From an uncultured Oscillospiraceae bacterium (lineage in GTDB: Bacteria; Bacillota; Clostridia; Oscillospirales; Acutalibacteraceae): a stretch of 6,676 nt of DNA. Of the stretch, positions 4,476-6,676 are shown in pieces. The position numbers were made by a program, and so were the translations under genes. Below the pieces are notes generated by a model that saw only the letters and a list, made by a program, of their open reading frames with translations, had not been told where the DNA came from and did no database searches. The stretch's first letter is position 1. Each line of letters starts with the position of its first letter. Location: NCBI GenBank assembly GCA_900555705.1, contig USLV01000077.1, positions 1-6,676 on the forward strand, in the 5' to 3' direction.

Positions 4476-5510
4476 TCAATACAGGCTTCCGGAATTCACG
4501 ACCGGCTGCGCATCCTTGTTGCCGCAGAGCACGACCAGCAGATTGGAGACCATCGCCGCCTTGCGCTCCTCGTCCAGCTGCACAACCTCGCCCTCATTCA
4601 GCCGTCCCAGCGCCATCTCCACCATACCGACCGCACCGTCCACAATCATTTTGCGCGCGTCGACAATGGCCGAGGCCTGCTGGCGCTGGAGCATAACCGC
4701 CGCAATCTCAGGCGCATAGGCGAGATAGGTGATCCGCGCCTCGAGAATCTCGAGTCCCGCGCCCTGCACGCGGGACTGAATCTCGTCGCGGATACGCGCC
4801 GCAACAATCTCACTGGAGCCGCGCAGCGAACCCTCGTCCGGTTCACCGTCGCCGGTGGTATCCACATTCTGCGCCACATCGTAGGGATAGAGCCGCACAA
4901 TGTTGCGCAGCGCGGCGTCGCATTGCAGCGACAGGAACTCCTTGTAATTGTCGACATCAAAAACCGCCTTCGCGGTATCCGCGACACGCCAGATAACCGC
5001 AATGCCGATCTCCACCGGATTGCCGAGGCAGTCGTTGATCTTCTGCTTGTTGTTGTTGAGGGTCATCACCTTGAGAGAGATGACTCTGCTTCCACCGGGC
5101 ATCCGAAGAGCCGCGCTCATACCGTTCGATCCGAACATCATCTGTGCCGCGCTGCCCGCCTCGGAATCTACATCCCCGCTCTGGCGGAGCGTCGTCTTCG
5201 CCGCCGGGTTGACCGCCGAGACAAAGGGGTTCACGAAATAGAAGCCCTCCCCCTTCAGCGTGCCGATATATCGGCCAAACAGGGTCAGCACCAGCGCCTC
5301 CTGCGGCTTCAGCACCTTCAGGCCGAGCAGCAGAATCCAGCCGAAGCTGAGCCATATCCCGCTGATGACAATCAGCGCCACCCCCAGCCAGACCGTTTCC
5401 GTCACCACATTGCAGCCAGCGATCAGCAGTCCGACCGCCAGCAGATAGGACAGGATGGTCAGTACCAGCATCGCCATGCCGCTTCTCGCTTTCAGAATCT
5501 TTTCTTCCAT
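4476..5510 (-). CDS. SPFH/band-7 domain membrane protein
   Basis: A 344-residue stomatin/prohibitin/flotillin/HflK-type protein. The ATG at 5510 (MEEKILKARS) is preferred to the one at 5531 because GGGAGG lies 8 bases before it; the longer form would add 7 residues. Two membrane spans lie at about 12-32 and 38-63. The SPFH domain follows: VLKPQEALVLTLFGRYIGTL (66-85), GFYFVNPF (89-96), GNPVEIGIAVIWRVADT (163-179), FDVDNY (184-189), and LEARITYLAYAPEIAAVMLQ (256-275). A conserved tail contains VDGAVGMVEMAL (290-301), LDEERKAAMVSNLLVVLCG (312-330) and QPVVNSGSLY (335-344). Such proteins form large oligomeric rings or scaffolds on membranes and are tied to membrane microdomains and quality control. 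Residues about 107-143 are a Gly/Ser/Met-rich stretch that looks inserted relative to the usual family sequence. It is first in a two-gene operon with the ribbon-helix-helix gene. Confidence 0.93.
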   Translation of the reverse strand: MEEKILKARSGMAMLVLTILSYLLAVGLLIAGCNVVTETVWLGVALIVISGIWLSFGWILLLGLKVLKPQEALVLTLFGRYIGTLKGEGFYFVNPFVSAVNPAAKTTLRQSGDVDSEAGSAAQMMFGSNGMSAALRMPGGSRVISLKVMTLNNNKQKINDCLGNPVEIGIAVIWRVADTAKAVFDVDNYKEFLSLQCDAALRNIVRLYPYDVAQNVDTTGDGEPDEGSLRGSSEIVAARIRDEIQSRVQGAGLEILEARITYLAYAPEIAAVMLQRQQASAIVDARKMIVDGAVGMVEMALGRLNEGEVVQLDEERKAAMVSNLLVVLCGNKDAQPVVNSGSLY

Positions 5511-5533
5511 TGCTCCAGCCTCCCAAATCATGT

Positions 5534-5555
5534 TGATATCATTTTAATATCATTT
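5534..5555 (-). repeat. Two abutting 11-bp direct repeats across the SPFH promoter -10 box
   Basis: On the minus strand AAATGATATTA (5545-5555) is followed without a gap by AAATGATATCA (5534-5544), identical at 10 of 11 bases. The period is one turn of DNA, so the two half-sites face the same side of the helix. The -10 box (5541-5546) spans their junction. The pair can also be read as an inverted repeat TGATAT/ATATCA around a 7-base centre. This is a plausible operator; the ribbon-helix-helix product of the same operon is the obvious candidate ligand. Confidence 0.55.
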
Positions 5556-5569
5556 CAGCGCTTTGTCAA
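5541..5569 (-). promoter_or_regulatory. Promoter of the SPFH-RHH operon
   Basis: On the minus strand TTGACA (5564-5569), a 17-base spacer and TAAAAT (5541-5546) match the housekeeping consensus at 11 of 12 positions. Transcription would start near 5534, giving a leader of about 24 bases before the ATG at 5510. Confidence 0.88.
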
Positions 5570-5627
5570 GAGGGAAAATTCAAATATTGGAAATCAAAAA
5601 CTGCCGGACAATGAGGTAGCCTTTTTC

Positions 5628-5656
5628 TTGTAAACCCCGGGAAAATCTGGTATACT
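5628..5656 (+). promoter_or_regulatory. Promoter of nadE
   Basis: TTGTAA (5628-5633), a 17-base spacer and TATACT (5651-5656) form a good promoter. The spacer ends in TGG, so the -10 is of the extended TGnTATACT form. Transcription would start near 5663, leaving a leader of about 78 bases. Confidence 0.82.
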
Positions 5657-5676
5657 GAGGAATAGAGAAAAATCGT

Positions 5677-5730
5677 GGGAGCGGCGGGGTAAGCTGATGA
5701 TACCGCTCCTGAAATCCACTATGGGAAGGA
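5677..5730 (+). promoter_or_regulatory. Structured nadE leader with ribosome binding site
   Basis: GGAGCGG (5678-5684) and CCGCTCC (5703-5709) form a 7-bp GC-rich stem around an 18-base loop, extendable by a G-U pair. The bases TCCT (5707-5710) at its 3' side are also complementary to AGGA in the ribosome site GGAAGGA (5724-5730), which lies 10 bases before the ATG. A simple switch between the two pairings is possible. It matches no riboswitch consensus that I recognise, so regulation is inference only. Confidence 0.35.
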
Positions 5731-5740
5731 CTTGTATGCC

Positions 5741-6676
5741 ATGATTGATGGCTTTTTGCGTATCGGGGCCGTTACCCCGGCGATCCGTCTCGCCGACCCG
5801 ACCTATAATGCGTCGGAAATCCTCCGTCAAATCGGCGAAGCGCCGGAGGACACGGCGCTGCTTGTGTTTCCGGAACTGTGCCTCACCGGCTATACCTGCG
5901 GCGACCTTTTGTTACAGCCGTCGCTGCTCCACACTGCCGAGGCGGCGCTGCGGCATATTCTGGATGAGACCGTTGATCTGGCCACTTTACTTGTGATCGG
6001 TCTGCCGGTTGCGGACGGGGCCGAACTTTTCAACTGTGCTGCCGTCTGCCAGCATGGTATGCTGCTGGGACTGATCGCGAAAACACATATCCCCTCCTAC
6101 GGTGAATATTACGAGGGACGTCATTTCCGTAACGCGCCGAGTGAGCCGCGCACCGTCTTGCTCGCGGGCCAGATGGCCCCGCTCGGTGGGCAGCTGCTCT
6201 TCTGCTGCCGCAATCTGCCGGATTTCCGTCTCGGGGTCGAAATCTGTGAGGATCTCTGGGGCAACCGGCAGCCGTCCCAGGCGTTGGCCGCCGCCGGCGC
6301 AACCGTCATTGCCAATCTGTCGGCGAGCGATGAGAGCGTCGGTAAGGATGCTTTCCGCCGTCGCCTTGTGGAGATGCAGTCCGCGCGGCAGCTTTGCGCC
6401 TATGTCTACGCCGACGCCGGCGAAGGGGAATCCGCGACCGATCTCGTGTTTTCCGGCCAGAATCTCATCGGCGAGAACGGCACGATCCTCGCGGAAAGCC
6501 AGCGGTTCACCACCGGCGTTCTGACCACAGAGGTGGATCTCGCGCGCCTGACCTTTGAGCGCCGCCGTCTCACCACCTTTCAATCCGACGATACCTCCGC
6601 TCATTTGCAGCGGATATCCTTCGAATTGCCTGTTCGCAAACTCGTGCTGCGTCGCCGATTTTCGGCGCTTCCCTTT
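5741..6676 (+). CDS. nadE: Glutamine-dependent NAD+ synthetase, glutaminase domain (3' end outside window)
   Basis: 312 codons are open from ATG (5741) to the right edge. The enzyme makes NAD+ from nicotinate adenine dinucleotide, ATP and glutamine, the last step of NAD synthesis, in the cytoplasm. The visible part is the N-terminal carbon-nitrogen hydrolase (nitrilase-type) domain that releases ammonia from glutamine. Its catalytic triad is present: E45 in FPELCLTGYTCGDLL, K114 in AKTHIPSYGEYYEGRHF and C169 in GVEICEDLW. Further family signatures are NLSASDESVGKDAFRRRLV (192-210) and CAYVYADAGEGESATDLVFSG (219-239), where the usual serine of the CGYxxxG-E-S-T/S-D pattern is kept at S231. The ATP-dependent synthetase domain (SGGxDS P-loop) should lie beyond the edge. 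The start is fixed by GGAAGGA 10 bases upstream; no closer in-frame ATG exists. It is divergent from the SPFH operon, with separate promoters. Confidence 0.93.
   Translation, partial: MIDGFLRIGAVTPAIRLADPTYNASEILRQIGEAPEDTALLVFPELCLTGYTCGDLLLQPSLLHTAEAALRHILDETVDLATLLVIGLPVADGAELFNCAAVCQHGMLLGLIAKTHIPSYGEYYEGRHFRNAPSEPRTVLLAGQMAPLGGQLLFCCRNLPDFRLGVEICEDLWGNRQPSQALAAAGATVIANLSASDESVGKDAFRRRLVEMQSARQLCAYVYADAGEGESATDLVFSGQNLIGENGTILAESQRFTTGVLTTEVDLARLTFERRRLTTFQSDDTSAHLQRISFELPVRKLVLRRRFSALPF

Noticed and set aside
3979..4719. Plus-strand frame of 246 codons across two genes and a terminator
   Set aside because: It spans the HPP-like gene start, its promoter, the operon terminator and two well-supported minus-strand genes; the product is low-complexity.
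4923..5633. Plus-strand frame of 236 codons opposite the SPFH gene
   Set aside because: Antisense shadow of a conserved SPFH protein, with Arg/Gln-rich low-complexity translation.
5721..5744. Seven-codon frame ending in TGA that overlaps the nadE ATG
   Set aside because: It starts before the ribosome site it would need and has none of its own; it is too short to judge as a leader peptide.

Overview
The window looks like chromosomal DNA of a GC-rich Clostridia-type Firmicute, probably a gut member of the Oscillospirales/Ruminococcaceae group. The reasons are an RNase P RNA of the A type (Clostridia carry this type, Bacillus-type Firmicutes carry type B), housekeeping promoters close to TTGaca-17-TAtaaT, strong AGGAGG-type ribosome binding sites, a TTG start, and glycan-degrading genes (GH95 and GH18). 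The organism assignment is inference; no rRNA gene is present.

Layout. Minus strand, 1-232: the first 77 codons of a GH95 alpha-L-fucosidase-type glycoside hydrolase, running off the left edge. It is preceded, one base apart, by an unrecognised 60-residue basic protein (234-416). At 503-574 lies a folded inverted repeat that pairs better in minus-strand RNA. At about 605-942 is rnpB, the catalytic RNA of RNase P, whose consensus promoter (948-976) sits inside the 3' end of a GNAT acetyltransferase gene (951-1424). The 255-base divergent gap 1425-1679 holds promoters and several inverted repeats. On the plus strand, 1680-3131 encodes a secreted GH18 chitinase-like enzyme with an intact DxxDxDxE motif. 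It converges on a minus-strand membrane protein (3177-4142) that resembles two tandem HPP-type units; one hairpin, 3137-3177, serves as terminator for both. Upstream of that gene are its promoter (4165-4193) and the terminator (4205-4247) of a minus-strand two-gene operon: an SPFH/band-7 membrane protein (4476-5510) followed one base later by a ribbon-helix-helix DNA-binding protein (4271-4474). The operon promoter (5541-5569) overlaps two abutting 11-bp direct repeats. Divergently, at 5741-6676 and running off the right edge, is the glutaminase half of glutamine-dependent NAD+ synthetase (nadE).

How the genes relate. Most neighbours are functionally independent and packed tightly. The GH95 and GH18 enzymes fit a glycan-scavenging life. 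The best candidate for an under-described unit is the SPFH + ribbon-helix-helix operon with its repeat-bearing promoter, which suggests autoregulation. The second is the duplicated HPP-like membrane protein. No mobile element, CRISPR array, tRNA or rRNA is visible.
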